Part shown: piece by piece, positions 63,607 to 64,000 of the stretch
How the letters are laid out: the number at the start of each line of letters is the position of its first letter
Position numbering within the stretch: the first letter of the stretch is position 1
NCBI RefSeq assembly: GCF_900105135.1
Contig: NZ_LT629741.1
Location: 3,015,001 to 3,079,000 of the forward strand
Reading direction: 5' to 3'
Length of the DNA stretch: 64,000 bases
DNA from: Gramella sp. MAR_2010_147
Lineage (GTDB): Bacteria > Bacteroidota > Bacteroidia > Flavobacteriales > Flavobacteriaceae
Notes under the pieces: generated by a model
What the model saw: the letters and a program-made list of their open reading frames with translations, nothing else
The model's database searches: none
What the model was told of the DNA's origin: nothing
Translations under genes and position numbers: made by a program

Positions 63607-64000
63607 TTATAAAGAATTTACAGTCTTTCTAATAGCTACAAGATTACTTAATAGCTTTTCCAGGTATGCAAGATCTAACATATTTGCACCATCACTTTTA
63701 GCATTTGCAGGATCAAAATGAGTTTCAATAAACAAGCCGTCTACTTTATTTACCACTCCGGCGCGTGCTATGGTTTCAATCATATCGGGTCTTCCTCCTG
63801 TAACTCCGCTACTCTGATTTGGTTGCTGAAGAGAATGCGTCACATCCAGTACTGTTGGAGCAAATTCACGCATAGTGGGAATGCCTCTAAAATCCACAAT
63901 CATATCCTGATAACCGAACATAGTACCGCGATCTGTCACCATCACCTGTTCATTATTACAATCGGTCACTTTGGTAACTGCGTGCTTCATAGCCTCCGGA
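63607..64000 (-). CDS. kdsA: 3-deoxy-8-phosphooctulonate synthase (KdsA), partial (C-terminal 130 residues)
   Basis: KdsA condenses phosphoenolpyruvate with arabinose-5-phosphate to make KDO-8-phosphate for lipopolysaccharide. The reading frame stays open to the right edge (residues PEA precede the first internal Met), so only the C-terminal part is present. Diagnostic segments are TDRGTMFGYQDMIVDFRGIPTMRE, TVLDVTHSLQQPN and FIETHFDPANAKSDGANML. The organism is Gram-negative, which fits. Confidence 0.95.
   Translation of the reverse strand, partial: PEAMKHAVTKVTDCNNEQVMVTDRGTMFGYQDMIVDFRGIPTMREFAPTVLDVTHSLQQPNQSSGVTGGRPDMIETIARAGVVNKVDGLFIETHFDPANAKSDGANMLDLAYLEKLLSNLVAIRKTVNSL

Noticed and set aside
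1..64000. CRISPR array or insertion sequence
   Set aside because: No regularly spaced repeats, no transposase and no Cas-like protein are seen.

Overview
The window looks like the chromosome of a Flavobacteriaceae bacterium (Bacteroidota), probably of the marine Gramella/Zunongwangia/Salegentibacter kind. The genus is an inference. The evidence is the SusC/SusD pair, lipoprotein signals of the SC-acidic type, a type IX secretion C-terminal domain, AT-rich intergenic DNA with TAnnTTTG-like promoters, weak Shine-Dalgarno sequences, and a tmRNA whose tag reads GENNYALAA.

Bases 1-45,548 form one large pectin utilisation locus. A partial LacI-type regulator (1-394, minus) is followed by a SusC/SusD pair, a DUF4957/DUF5123-like surface lipoprotein, a 1398-residue non-catalytic surface protein with four copies of a WDFGATQLD module, and a PL9 pectate lyase. 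A second unit (14,127-25,958) is cytoplasmic and inner-membrane: KduI, KduD, UxaC, KdgK, Eda, a DctPQM TRAP transporter, UxaB, UxaA and a Gfo/Idh/MocA oxidoreductase. A second LacI regulator (25,961-27,010, minus) separates it from the enzyme block (27,194-41,185): CE8, GH28, DUF4861, GH105, GH43, PL9, CE12, an esterase-CE8 fusion, a CE12-PL10 fusion, KdgF and a second GH28. The block ends with UxuA, an SDR mannonate oxidoreductase, UxaE (tagaturonate epimerase) and fructose-1,6-bisphosphatase.

Read together, the locus de-esterifies homogalacturonan, cuts it by lyases and hydrolases at the surface and in the periplasm, imports products through SusCD and TRAP, and converts both saturated and unsaturated galacturonate to KDG, then to pyruvate and glyceraldehyde-3-phosphate, with fbp feeding gluconeogenesis. 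Five copies of a 14-bp palindrome close to TGTAATCGATTACA stand before the first regulator, susC, kduI, the CE8 gene and the GH28 gene. In three cases the palindrome directly abuts a TAnnTTTG-like -7 box. This makes a LacI-controlled regulon likely, with no hybrid two-component or ECF/anti-sigma regulator in view.

Bases 45,549-51,666 are accessory: 800 bp without a supported gene, an unusual three-domain AraC regulator (DUF4242, degenerate cyclase homology domain, AraC HTH), a cupin, a flavin-dependent BBE oxidase, and a tyrosine recombinase beside the 3' end of the tmRNA gene. A 13-bp perfect inverted repeat plus a third arm lies between them. This resembles an integration site in ssrA.

Bases 51,667-64,000 are housekeeping and envelope genes: short palindromic repeats, a saccharopine/alanine dehydrogenase-like enzyme, an EEP-family hydrolase, a DUF2809 protein, a CreD/MpaB/small membrane protein/winged-helix cluster, an MscS-type channel, an osmolyte-type unit (outer-membrane porin-like protein, BCCT transporter, tandem Usp protein), and the C-terminal part of KdsA.
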